Positions 15,138-23,644 of a stretch of 64,000 bases of DNA are shown here, piece by piece; positions within the stretch are counted from its first letter, which is position 1, and each line of letters begins with the position of its first letter. Both the position numbers and the translations under genes were made by a program. This stretch comes from Bacteroidia bacterium. GTDB lineage: Bacteria > Bacteroidota > Bacteroidia > 2-12-FULL-35-15. The DNA is taken from NCBI GenBank assembly GCA_020051175.1, contig JAGVJJ010000007.1:186001-250000 (forward strand), read 5' to 3'. A model generated the notes under the pieces. That model did no database searches. It had not been told where the DNA came from and worked only from the letters and a program-made list of their open reading frames with translations.

Positions 15138-15679
15138 TTACTTTGATTTTTAAATTCGTCCCTCACTTCCATCAGTGCAAATCCGAGCAGGTTTTGTCCT
15201 CTCCACTCTCCGGGCTTAGTTGCTTTGGGATCGGTCTCCGGCAAACCTATTCCCCATATTGCATCTGAAGGACTGGCCTCCACTAATACTTTGTTTTTTG
15301 TTTCCTGTAAAAATTGTTTCAGGGCAGCATTCTGGGAGAATTTCAGGTAATTTCCCTGTTTCACAATATTAAACTTGGCTTCGTCCCATTTTTCTGAATC
15401 AAAGTTTTTGATTTGCCGGCCCAGCGCTTTAACATCTTTCGGAAACCTTGTATTAACAATCGCTATGGCTATTTCAGAATCTGAAAACAGTTCTGCTTTT
15501 TTTGCCATCATGTAATGCTCAGCAGTGCGGTAGGTGGTGGTGCCTTCCTTAAAATTGCTTGGCCACCACTGGCTGAGACATGATTTAATAATTGTGCCGT
15601 CTTTGCTCGGCTGATGTCCCCAGAAGAAAAGGAATTCAGGGTTCTTTTGCTTCATCAGCCATTCAACAGAATAATTCAT
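15134..15679 (-). CDS. NADAR family (YbiA-like) protein
   Basis: The 181-residue protein has the NADAR core: FFWGHQPSKDG, LSQWWPSNF, TYRTAEHYMMAKKAELF, then KWDEAKFNIVKQGNYLKFSQN, LVEASPSDAIWGIGL and GQNLLGFALMEVR. Members cleave N-glycosidic bonds: YbiA acts on riboflavin intermediates and others remove ADP-ribose from guanine. Position between prs and a phosphatase in an NAD salvage group favours a link to ADP-ribose, by inference. Confidence 0.92.
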   Translation of the reverse strand: MNYSVEWLMKQKNPEFLFFWGHQPSKDGTIIKSCLSQWWPSNFKEGTTTYRTAEHYMMAKKAELFSDSEIAIAIVNTRFPKDVKALGRQIKNFDSEKWDEAKFNIVKQGNYLKFSQNAALKQFLQETKNKVLVEASPSDAIWGIGLPETDPKATKPGEWRGQNLLGFALMEVRDEFKNQSK

Positions 15680-15681
15680 GG

Positions 15682-16503
15682 TTAAAATAAATTGTATTGT
15701 TTATAAAATTCGTTCTCATCACGGTTTGATATAGAGTTGCTGCTGCATACGGTTTTATAACCGGCCTCTTTCAGTTTATCCAGTGCATTGTAGCTAAATA
15801 TGCCGTGTGAGGCAATAAAGTAGAGGCTACCTGCATTTTTTAATTTTAATGCAGTTGCAAGTTCGATAAAGGTTCTTCCGCCATCGCATATGTCATCAAT
15901 TACAATGCAGGGCTTGCCGTTTAAATCTTCTGTGTTTACATCACTTTTTATGATCTTACCGGTGGACAGGTCACGGATTTTTATGCCGGTAGCAATGTGA
16001 TTTTTATATTCAATTTTCTGTGCCAGTTTATCCACTTTTTTGTATGCGCCAAGATCCGGTGATACAAGTATAAAGTCTGAAAGCTGAAGCTGTTTCAGGA
16101 AATGTTTCACCATTTCATGGTTGGGGATGTTTGTGCATTTATTCAGTAATGCAACTGAAACATCGCTGTGTGCATCAAACACTATCACTTTGTTCAGGTT
16201 CAGGCTATTGATTATTGAAGCAAATACTTTAACTGATAAAGGCTCTCCGGGAACCATAACCCTGTCCTGGCGTGCATAAGGCATGTAAGGAATGAATACT
16301 TCAATGTATTCCACATTCATGTTACGCAGTGCATCTACGGCCAGGCAGAGGTTCATTACGTCATCGGAAGAGTTGAGGCGGGTGTTGATCCTGATTTTGT
16401 CATTTTCGGTATAGAAAGACAAAAATTTAATGTGACATTCTCCACCGGCAAATTTTTTTATTTCAACCTGGTCATTGGGTTCTGATAAATTAATTGTTTT
16501 CAT
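15682..16503 (-). CDS. Divergent short Prs-like pyrophosphokinase
   Basis: The 273-residue protein is about 40 residues shorter than a housekeeping PRPP synthetase (about 310). The catalytic flexible-loop region (YMPYARQDRVMVPGEPLS), a metal-site variant VFDAHSD in place of DLHADQ, VSPDLGAYKK, and the PRPP-binding loop CIVIDDICDGGRTF are present. The canonical N terminus is missing. Similar short Prs proteins sit beside NadV in phages and some act on ADP-ribose. It may supply PRPP for NAMPT or make ADP-ribose pyrophosphate; the sequence cannot decide. Confidence 0.88.
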   Translation of the reverse strand: MKTINLSEPNDQVEIKKFAGGECHIKFLSFYTENDKIRINTRLNSSDDVMNLCLAVDALRNMNVEYIEVFIPYMPYARQDRVMVPGEPLSVKVFASIINSLNLNKVIVFDAHSDVSVALLNKCTNIPNHEMVKHFLKQLQLSDFILVSPDLGAYKKVDKLAQKIEYKNHIATGIKIRDLSTGKIIKSDVNTEDLNGKPCIVIDDICDGGRTFIELATALKLKNAGSLYFIASHGIFSYNALDKLKEAGYKTVCSSNSISNRDENEFYKQYNLF

Positions 16504-16515
16504 TGTGTTATAGGT

Positions 16516-17217
16516 TTATAGTTCGAAGTGGAATCCTTTTTGTGTTAATTTTTTATATGCTTTGTTATCGAAGCTGTAAAAGCGTGCTGCTTTATGCGCT
16601 ACATTTTTTTCTTTTTCGTCCAAAGCTTTCAGCAATCCCATTCCGAGTATTTTTTTTCGAAAATTTCTTTTATCAATTGGGGTGTTTAATATCGCCTCAT
16701 AGAGCGTTTGCAGCTGTGTTAGTGTGAACTTTTCGTCCAGCAGCTCAAATCCGATAGGCTGGTAGGATACTTTGCCTTTGATTCTTTCTATGGCGGTTTT
16801 TACAATTTCCCGGTGATCGAATGCCAGTCTGGGCAATTGGGATAGCTCGAACCATTCGGCTTTTAAAGTATCACGACCGGCAATCAGTTCATACTGGTAT
16901 TGATTTACAAGTGTGTAATAGGCAATGGATATGGTCCTTTCACGTGGGTCGCGCTTTACATCTGTATAAGTATACAACTGTTCTATGAAGACATTTTTAA
17001 TTCCTGCTTTTTCAGCAAGAATGCGCTTTGCACATTCTTCCGCAGTTTCTTTGATAAATACATAACCTCCCGGAAGCGCCCAATTGTGTTTAAAGGGCTT
17101 TTTTTCCCTTTCAATGAGCAGCAACTTTAATTTTGTTCCGTCAAATCCAAAAATTACGCAATCTGTTGTTACAGCAATTAGCTGGCGCTGGTGTTGTATC
17201 AATGATTCTTTTGACAT
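16516..17217 (-). CDS. nrtR: NrtR-like Nudix transcriptional regulator
   Basis: An N-terminal Nudix fold (residues about 12-150) is followed by a winged-helix domain (FTLTQLQTLYEAILNTPIDKR, then NFRKKILGMGLL), the NrtR layout. The Nudix box GYVFIKETAEECAKRILAEK has Ile and Lys where the REUxEE motif needs Glu, so hydrolase activity is probably lost and ADP-ribose binding kept. I chose the ATG at 17217 (MSKESLIQHQ) rather than 17268, since homologues start near there and the upstream stretch is operator-like. It heads the NAD operon and is probably its autoregulator. Confidence 0.88.
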   Translation of the reverse strand: MSKESLIQHQRQLIAVTTDCVIFGFDGTKLKLLLIEREKKPFKHNWALPGGYVFIKETAEECAKRILAEKAGIKNVFIEQLYTYTDVKRDPRERTISIAYYTLVNQYQYELIAGRDTLKAEWFELSQLPRLAFDHREIVKTAIERIKGKVSYQPIGFELLDEKFTLTQLQTLYEAILNTPIDKRNFRKKILGMGLLKALDEKEKNVAHKAARFYSFDNKAYKKLTQKGFHFEL

Positions 17218-17228
17218 CTTAGTGTATT

Positions 17229-17295
17229 TATGACACAAAGATATGTGTTTTAATGATACAAACCGCAATACATAGTGTTAATTTTACACTGTGTA
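17229..17295. promoter_or_regulatory. Operator-like repeats upstream of nrtR
   Basis: The region holds several TGTGT/ACACA inverted pairs: ACACA-AAGATA-TGTGT near 17233-17249, AGTGT (17274-17278) with ACACT (17286-17290), and the palindrome TACACTGTGTA at 17285-17295. The last is identical to the site before the receptor gene at 12786. This fits autoregulation by the NrtR-like protein. Confidence 0.5.
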
Positions 17296-17365
17296 TGCAA
17301 GTTGTTGATAGTCAGATGCATTTTTTTGTGCGTGAGTGCCTGAAAAACGGAAAAATTCAAGTTGT

Positions 17366-18547
17366 TTAATACAAGTCTTGCACTTCAATGAGGTCAAGAA
17401 CTTCGGCAGTGGCATTTTTTCTGATTTTATAAACTGGAGGTGGGATGTCACCATTGCCATTATATGATCCATTTTCAGCCGGACTTACAGTGTTGTTGAT
17501 GTCCATTGCTTCATACATCTGGCGGTTGTTATAAACAGATTTGGTTTTTCCAAACCGGAATACAAAACCAAGGTTCAGGAATATGCTACCTTTTACATCT
17601 TCCATATACGTCTTGCGGTAAGGAGTAATGCTGTTTACGGGCGCAGCGTAATGAAACAGGATTTTGTTCCGTGTTGTAAAGCCGCTGCTGAAATACATAT
17701 TGAAGAAACGCGATGTCTGGATGTCTACCCTTACTCCTGAAAGAAATTCGTATCTGCCAAAATACAGCTTGTTGTTTTCATAAATGCTGCCAATCTTTAA
17801 TGAGTCGGTATTTGCAAATGTGTATAAGCCTCCCTGCGGGCGTGTAAACAGGCTTGTGCGCACATGAGGGCCCATTGGTATTGTAAAGGTTATGGCCCGC
17901 GGGAATTGAATGCTGAAATTTATACCATCCAGCTTTCCAACACGAATGCCAATGTAAGGCAGGGAATACCGGTTGCCAAGAAAAAATGAACGTGTATAGC
18001 CGACCCGGAAGCTGAAATAATCGTTGGCCGCATAGTTATACAGCACGGTGCTTGCAAGGCGTGTAGTTTTGGTATAGCTGTGGCCAATATCCTGGGTGGT
18101 AAACGGTGAGAATTCCGCAAAGAAAATGCTCTTTTTGCCGTTGTTGTATACTGCCCTCGCACCAATTGAAAATTTCGACAGCGTATGTTGTGAGATGCCG
18201 CCAAAATTAAGGTCCAGACGGGAGTAGCTTGTAGTAAGTAACAAATGGAAGTTGGAAATGCGCGTGCTGTCTTTGTTGTAATAATCCTGAGTATAAACAG
18301 GGATGTTGTAACCCATTGCGAACTGGTTTACCTGGTAGGATTTCAACCTTCTTGAAATCAGATTGGTTGTATCAAGGTTTCTTTTACCGGTAAGGTAATA
18401 GTCGAAATACAGTACCTGGTTAAAGTAATGCTTTGGAAGCTTAACTGGTGTGGGGCTTATGCTGTCAGCAGCATTGAAGGCAGATAGCTTTGCCATCATG
18501 AGCATGAACACCAGTAAAAAAATTATATGTATCGTGTAAATTCTCAA
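17366..18547 (-). CDS. Predicted outer-membrane beta-barrel protein (DUF6268-like)
   Basis: The 393-residue product has a signal peptide (hydrophobic to about residue 24) and many alternating amphipathic strands rich in Tyr/Phe (FHLLLTTSYSRLDLNFGG, SFRVGYTRSFFLGNRYS). These are typical of Bacteroidota barrel proteins; a DUF6268 assignment is likely but not certain. The last 50 residues are polar. It is the fourth gene of the ECF-sigma cassette; its start overlaps the stop of the previous gene by 4 nt. Confidence 0.8.
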   Translation of the reverse strand: MRIYTIHIIFLLVFMLMMAKLSAFNAADSISPTPVKLPKHYFNQVLYFDYYLTGKRNLDTTNLISRRLKSYQVNQFAMGYNIPVYTQDYYNKDSTRISNFHLLLTTSYSRLDLNFGGISQHTLSKFSIGARAVYNNGKKSIFFAEFSPFTTQDIGHSYTKTTRLASTVLYNYAANDYFSFRVGYTRSFFLGNRYSLPYIGIRVGKLDGINFSIQFPRAITFTIPMGPHVRTSLFTRPQGGLYTFANTDSLKIGSIYENNKLYFGRYEFLSGVRVDIQTSRFFNMYFSSGFTTRNKILFHYAAPVNSITPYRKTYMEDVKGSIFLNLGFVFRFGKTKSVYNNRQMYEAMDINNTVSPAENGSYNGNGDIPPPVYKIRKNATAEVLDLIEVQDLY

Positions 18548-18984
18548 TTTTCTTTGATGGTTTTAATAATCTCTTTTTTGAAATCTTCTTCGGCCCTGCG
18601 AACTGCTGCTACTTTTTTTACCGGAAGCACTTTTTTAAATTTTTCGTAATAGTCGCGGTATATCTCGTATTCTTTCTGCTTCAGGCTTAATTCTGCCGCC
18701 AGGTAAGCTTCAGCTTCCTTATCGGTTGCAAAATCGTAATTTGTTGTATTGTTGTATTGTTTTTTAAATGCTTTTCTTGCTGCATGAAGCATATCATTCA
18801 TTTCATTGTAAAGGGGCCAGAATGCTTCTGACTCCTTAGCTGTGAAATTAGCCTTTTTATTAATAAAAGTGGCGCGCAGAGCATCAATTTTATCTCTTTT
18901 AGTATCGGGCTGTGCAACAATTGCTCCGCTTATAAAAAGAGCCATCAGCAACATTCGGATTTTATATTTTAGCTTTAGTTTCAT
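18544..18984 (-). CDS. Small exported helical protein (Spy/CpxP-like, ECF cassette)
   Basis: The 146-residue protein has a signal peptide ending near AIVAQ, then helices rich in Lys/Glu (KIDALRATFINKKANFT, ESEAFWPLYNEM). Bacteroidota call such proteins 'sensor of ECF-type sigma factor'. It overlaps both neighbours by 4 nt, so the cassette is translationally coupled. A periplasmic stress-sensing or chaperone role is inference. Confidence 0.8.
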   Translation of the reverse strand: MKLKLKYKIRMLLMALFISGAIVAQPDTKRDKIDALRATFINKKANFTAKESEAFWPLYNEMNDMLHAARKAFKKQYNNTTNYDFATDKEAEAYLAAELSLKQKEYEIYRDYYEKFKKVLPVKKVAAVRRAEEDFKKEIIKTIKEN

Positions 18985-19763
18985 TCTTCTTTATTCTTTT
19001 TTATTGAATCATTCACAGTGTTGTCCTCTGATACATTTTTATCTAATTCTTCAACATCCACCATCTCATATAAATTCTCATCATCAAAATCGTTGATGTT
19101 TTTTTCGTTTAAAAGCTCATGTTTTTCGAGACAGGCCAGTGTTTTGCAATCGCCAGTTTGTAAAGCAGAATCTGTTTTCTTAAGGTAAAAGAATGCAGCC
19201 ATTCCAACAATAAGTGCCAGGGACGCGGCTATTGCAATTTTTGGCTGGAAAACCCCAGTGCCCAGCTGTCTTAAAAGCCCCTTAGGACGGCCAGCTGTAT
19301 TGCCTGTTTCTTTAACTGTTTGCTCTGTTTTTTCAAAATAAGAAGGGGCTACAGTAAAATTGTTTTTCTTTTGCAGTGAAGAAAGTATAGCAAATTCGCC
19401 CAGCTCAGCGCTGTATTCCATTTTGTTCGCGATGTTTTTGTGCAGTGTTTCGAAGTAATCTGCGGGCGGTTCTGAAAGTGTATGTTTAGGAATTGTTTTA
19501 AGCGTTGGATATTTTATGGACTCAGATTTGAGATCCAGAATATTTGTTAGGTTCTCAAAATAATTCGCTGGTATCGAAAATTTCAATTGCCTGTTGATTC
19601 CTGATAGTGTTTCATATTCTTCCAGCTCTTTCTCAAATTCAATTCTTTCCATCACACGCGCTGAAAGTCCATTGAAATAAGTATCCGGAAGGATAAAAGC
19701 GTTTTTCTTTTCAATGCCCGGAAGAAAATCCCCCTCTGAAAAATTACTGTTATTTGTTTCCAT
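18981..19763 (-). CDS. Membrane-bound putative anti-sigma factor with YFE repeats
   Basis: The 260-residue protein has four copies of a motif of the form F-x-x-P-x-x-YF-x-x-L in its first 150 residues: FILPDTYFNGL, FSIPANYFENL, SEPPADYFETL and FTVAPSYFEKT. One membrane segment lies at about 174-193 (IAIAASLALIVGMAAFFYL), and an acidic C-terminal tail is presumably periplasmic. It follows the sigma factor gene by 10 nt. This places it as the anti-sigma factor of the cassette, though no standard zinc-binding anti-sigma motif is seen. Confidence 0.75.
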   Translation of the reverse strand: METNNSNFSEGDFLPGIEKKNAFILPDTYFNGLSARVMERIEFEKELEEYETLSGINRQLKFSIPANYFENLTNILDLKSESIKYPTLKTIPKHTLSEPPADYFETLHKNIANKMEYSAELGEFAILSSLQKKNNFTVAPSYFEKTEQTVKETGNTAGRPKGLLRQLGTGVFQPKIAIAASLALIVGMAAFFYLKKTDSALQTGDCKTLACLEKHELLNEKNINDFDDENLYEMVDVEELDKNVSEDNTVNDSIKKNKEE

Positions 19764-19773
19764 GATCCCCTTC

Positions 19774-20316
19774 TTATTTATTCAAAAGTTGCTCTTCAAT
19801 TTTTTTTGCGGCTATATGATAAGATGCTTTCAATGCACCAACGGAGGTTTCCAGTATCTCCGACATTTTTTCATAAGGCATCTCATCATAATAACGCATA
19901 TTGAACACAATACGTTGCTTTTCCGGCAATGCCAAAATTGCTTTTTGCAGTTTTAGCTGTATTTCATCTCCCTTAAAATAAGGGTCGGATGCAAGTGTAT
20001 TGCTAAGATGGTATTCAATTGGGTGTATTGAGCTTAAGTTTGAGCGTTTTTGCCGCAAAAAACTGATTGCTTCGTTTGTTCCTATTCTGAACAGCCATGT
20101 ATATATTTTTGCATCTCCTTTAAAATTGTCCAATCCTTTCCAGGCTTTAATGAACGTATTCTGCAGCACGTCATCAGTATCATCGTGATCAATTACAATT
20201 CGTCTGATGTGCCAGTATAGTTTTACCTGGTACTGTTTTATCATTGAATGAATAGCCATGTCGCGGGTTTCGGTGTTCTGAAACATGTCTATTATTTGCT
20301 GATCGCTGTGTTGCAT
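19774..20316 (-). CDS. ECF-type RNA polymerase sigma factor
   Basis: The 180-residue protein has region 2 (DDTDDVLQNTFIKAWKGL, then FKGDAKIYTWLFRIGTNEAI) and region 4 (LALPEKQRIVFNMRYYDEM, PYEKMSEILETSVGALK). This is a typical sigma-70 family ECF factor without extensions. It is first in a four-gene run with an anti-sigma candidate, a small exported protein and an outer-membrane barrel, which implies an envelope-stress regulon. Confidence 0.93.
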   Translation of the reverse strand: MQHSDQQIIDMFQNTETRDMAIHSMIKQYQVKLYWHIRRIVIDHDDTDDVLQNTFIKAWKGLDNFKGDAKIYTWLFRIGTNEAISFLRQKRSNLSSIHPIEYHLSNTLASDPYFKGDEIQLKLQKAILALPEKQRIVFNMRYYDEMPYEKMSEILETSVGALKASYHIAAKKIEEQLLNK

Positions 20317-20629
20317 ATCCTGTTTTATATTGGTTTGACGTATTAAAAGTACTAAAGTTTAATCCGGAACAAAGATTTTATTTTGTGATGGTTTTCGGTT
20401 CTTATTGTATTGTATTACAGGCATATCTGTGATTTAAGGACAGGTGAAAGGGTCGAAAATACCAAATTGATGACTCTGATTAATAGCTTTTTGGGGAAAT
20501 GTTGTGGAAAATGTGCCTCAAATTGTTAAAATCGGTCGATAACTTCCGGAAAATGTGGATTTTATCTATTTTTATTGCTCATTTTTTTAAGATTTAAAAA
20601 ATAGTTTAGAAAGTATTTTAATTGTTAGA
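20317..20629. other. Divergent intergenic region, sigma factor / CheB-CheR
   Basis: This 313-nt AT-rich stretch separates two divergent genes and must hold both promoters. I see no perfect TAnnTTTG box, no strong inverted repeat and no small gene in it. Confidence 0.5.
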
Positions 20630-23302
20630 ATGGCGGCAAAAGTTTCCAAAAGTGTAAATAGTTCATTTTATGTGGTAGGTATAGGTGCCTCAGCCGGTGG
20701 GCTGGATGCAATCAACCAGTTTTTTGAAAATGTCCCGGACAAATCGGGCTTTGCTTTTATTATTATTCAGCATCTTTCGCCTGATTACAAAAGTCTTATG
20801 GTCGAGCTGCTTACCAAACATACCCACATGAAGGTTGTGGAGGCTGAGGACCAGATGTTGATAAAGAAAAATTGTGTTTACCTGCTGCCCAGCAAAAAAA
20901 CCCTTACGGTGAAGCATGGTAAGCTTCAGCTTCATGAAAAAGAGAAAGTAGCACTGCCGATCAATACGATTGATATATTTTTTGAATCCATTGCCCAGGA
21001 GTATGGGGCCAATGCAGTTGGTGTTATCCTTTCGGGAACCGGGACAGATGGTACCAAAGGGGTACAGGCAATTTCTAATAAAGGAGGGGTTGTTATTATC
21101 CAGGACCCGGCAACAGCTACATTTAACGGGATGCCTAACAGCGCCATTGGTTCAGGCGTGGCCAATATGGTATTGCCTCCACAAAGTATGGCGAGTGAAC
21201 TAATCGACTATATCACCGAACCAGATTCGGCCCGCAGTGTACGTTTAAACACGCACAATGATGAACTTGTTCTCCGTGAAATTATAAGCCTGATACGCAA
21301 GGTTACAGGACAGGATTTCAATCATTATAAAAAGCCAACACTTATCCGCAGGTTGTCCAAAAGGATGTCAGAACTTAGTATTCCGGGTGCAGAGGATTAC
21401 CTGCAATACATGAATGAAAATGTATCTGAAATAAAATTCATTGCTCATGATTTTTTAATCAACGTAACACATTTTTTCAGGGATAAAGAAGCTTTTGATA
21501 TCATTAAGGAAGATGTGATCCCTGCAATTATAAAAAGCAAGGACCCTGGCGATGTGGTAAAGGTATGGTCAGTAGCCTGCAGCAGTGGTGAGGAAGCCTA
21601 TTCACTGGCTATATTGTTTCATGAGTATCTTGCAAAAAGCAACATAAAAGAAATAAGTGTAAAAATATTTGCAACGGATATCGACAGGGATTCACTGGAG
21701 ATTGCTTCTAAGGGCGTTTATTCACGTACCATACTTGACAATGTCCCTGGCCAGATAGTTGCAAAATATTTTGATGTGGAAGGCGAGAACTACCGCGTGA
21801 ATCCCGAAATAAGGAAAATGGTTGTATTTTCGCATCACGATGTTGTGAAAGATCCTCCTTTTGGCCGGTTGGACCTGATAAGCTGCCGAAACATGATGAT
21901 TTATATCAATTCGGATACGCAAAAAGAAATCCTTAAAAAGCTTCATTTTGCACTTAATCTGAAAGGCTATTTATTTGTGGGTCCGAGCGAACATATTGAT
22001 ATTATAAAAACTTCGCTGGAAGAGGTAGATAAAAAATGGAAGATCTATAAATGTGTTAGTAAGACACGGTTGTATGAGCAGGCGCCCTATTTCAGGGCAA
22101 TGGAAAAAAGCTCACTCGTTAGCGGTTTGGGAGAGAAAGTAAAAAATCCATTGCACCACCTGGGTGATCTGTTTAAAGAAACCTTGCTTGAAGATGCTGA
22201 TTATGCTGGTGTTTTTATTGATCTTAACCTGGAAATCAAACAGGCAGTGGGAAATTACAAAAATTACATCCAGTTTCCAGACACGAATTTTAATTTTAAT
22301 CTTACCAAGCTGGTCCATCCTGATTTGGCTGTGGCACTCAGTGCATCCATCCGCAAGGCGGTAAATGAAAATATACCGGTAGTTAGCAAAAACATAAAGC
22401 TGCACCTTGACGCCAAAACACGGCTTGTGAGTATACATATAAAGCCTTACCTGCACCATGGCAGCTATGCACAACAATTTTTGTTTATTGTGTTTAAGGA
22501 TGAAGTGAGCAGGGATGTACAGCAGCAGGTTTTGATGAAAAATAAAATTACTGCTGAAGAAATAAACAGGGTGAATGAAGTAGAGAAGGAGCTGAAAGAA
22601 ACCCGTGAGAACCTTCAGGCCGTGATTGAAGAAATGGAGGCTACCAACGAGGAACTGCAAAGCGCGAATGAGGAGCTGGTATCCACTAACGAAGAGTTGC
22701 AGAGTACCAATGAAGAGCTTCAATCACTGAATGAAGAGCTGCATACAGTTAGTACGGAGCATCAGATGAAAATTAAAGAACTGATGGAGCTGAATGATGA
22801 TATGAATAATTATTTCAGGAACTCTGACATTGGCCAGATCCTGGTAGACAGGAACCTCATCATCCGGAAATTCAGTCCAAGTGTTACGCGAATGGTCAAC
22901 CTGATCCCTTCGGATATTCACCGTTCTCTGCTGGATATTACCACACGTTTCAAAGGTGTTGATTTTATTGGTGATATAGGCCGGGTGATACATACTGGTG
23001 CTTCGGTTGAAAAAGAAATAATAATGGATGAATCCTTTTACCTGTTAAGGATAAATCCGTACGAAAGGCACGATAAAAAAATTGATGGTGTTGTGGTTAA
23101 TTTTATTGATGTAACACGCATCAAGCGCCTGGACAGCATTCTGGAAGCGGTTTTTAAAACAGTGCCAAGCGCTATTCTTGCGGCAAAGGCATTGCGCAAC
23201 GAGAAAAAGGAGATTACCGATTTTGAGTTTATTGCCGTGAACCCGGCTTGTGAAAAAAGCCTTGGCTCTTCGGCAAGAGTGAGATTGTCGGAGAAAAGTT
23301 AA
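20630..23302 (+). CDS. CheB-CheR-PAS fusion signalling protein (frameshifted near the end)
   Basis: The 890-residue protein starts with a CheB methylesterase domain (GIGASAGGLDA with the catalytic Ser, IIQHLSPD, ILSGTGTDGTKG), about residues 14-190. A CheR methyltransferase follows (VTHFFRDKEAF, VWSVACSSGEEAYSLA, FATDIDRDSLEIA, DLISCRNMMIYI), about 210-480. A coiled coil with repeated (N/S)EEL units lies about 650-725, then one PAS domain and the start of another. The frame ends abruptly after SLGSSARVRLSEKS, while the PAS sequence continues in another frame. CheB-CheR hybrids of this kind act in two-component signalling outside chemotaxis. Confidence 0.9.
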   Translation: MAAKVSKSVNSSFYVVGIGASAGGLDAINQFFENVPDKSGFAFIIIQHLSPDYKSLMVELLTKHTHMKVVEAEDQMLIKKNCVYLLPSKKTLTVKHGKLQLHEKEKVALPINTIDIFFESIAQEYGANAVGVILSGTGTDGTKGVQAISNKGGVVIIQDPATATFNGMPNSAIGSGVANMVLPPQSMASELIDYITEPDSARSVRLNTHNDELVLREIISLIRKVTGQDFNHYKKPTLIRRLSKRMSELSIPGAEDYLQYMNENVSEIKFIAHDFLINVTHFFRDKEAFDIIKEDVIPAIIKSKDPGDVVKVWSVACSSGEEAYSLAILFHEYLAKSNIKEISVKIFATDIDRDSLEIASKGVYSRTILDNVPGQIVAKYFDVEGENYRVNPEIRKMVVFSHHDVVKDPPFGRLDLISCRNMMIYINSDTQKEILKKLHFALNLKGYLFVGPSEHIDIIKTSLEEVDKKWKIYKCVSKTRLYEQAPYFRAMEKSSLVSGLGEKVKNPLHHLGDLFKETLLEDADYAGVFIDLNLEIKQAVGNYKNYIQFPDTNFNFNLTKLVHPDLAVALSASIRKAVNENIPVVSKNIKLHLDAKTRLVSIHIKPYLHHGSYAQQFLFIVFKDEVSRDVQQQVLMKNKITAEEINRVNEVEKELKETRENLQAVIEEMEATNEELQSANEELVSTNEELQSTNEELQSLNEELHTVSTEHQMKIKELMELNDDMNNYFRNSDIGQILVDRNLIIRKFSPSVTRMVNLIPSDIHRSLLDITTRFKGVDFIGDIGRVIHTGASVEKEIIMDESFYLLRINPYERHDKKIDGVVVNFIDVTRIKRLDSILEAVFKTVPSAILAAKALRNEKKEITDFEFIAVNPACEKSLGSSARVRLSEKS

Positions 23303-23556
23303 GGAATGTTTTCAGAAGAAATTATTCCGAGTTGATTACAATATACCGGGATGTGGTTGAAACCGGAAAGCCACATGCATATGATTTTTATAATGAGCAT
23401 CATGGAAAGTGGACCAATATGATGATTGTAAAGTTCCTGGATGGTATTGTTTCTGTTGCAACAGATATTACAGAGCAGAAAAAAGCTGCCGACCTGGTAG
23501 AGAAAAATTATGAGGAGCTTCGGAAGTCCTTGAAATTAAAGAAAAAGCGGATTTAA
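23275..23556 (+). pseudogene. Frameshifted C-terminal tail of the CheB-CheR-PAS protein
   Basis: In the -1 frame the PAS domain continues without a start codon: KSEIVGEKLRNVF, then LITIYRDVVETGKPHAYDF and GIVSVATDITEQKKA. One missing base near 23274 would join SLGSSA to KSEIVGEKL. The tail ends in a basic stretch 18 nt before a terminator. No histidine kinase domain follows. It is either a real frameshift mutation or a consensus error. Confidence 0.8.
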
Positions 23557-23573
23557 ACAGATTATGTATTCAT

Positions 23574-23610
23574 AAAAGCCGAATGAACCAGTTGAGTTCA
23601 TTCGGCTTTT
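23574..23610. terminator. Strong bidirectional intrinsic terminator
   Basis: AAAAGCCGAATGAAC and GTTCATTCGGCTTTT form a 15-bp perfect stem with a 7-nt loop, with A-run and T-run on either side. It lies between the CheB-CheR gene and the convergent T9SS cargo gene. Confidence 0.93.
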
Positions 23611-23644
23611 TATTTCAAAGTATGTGCAGGTAGAGTTGTCCGAT

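Noticed and set aside
15134-15679. NADAR gene as proof of a phage-defence system
   Set aside because: No toxin such as a DarT-like transferase is beside it, and its partners are NAD salvage genes, so defence is only one possibility.
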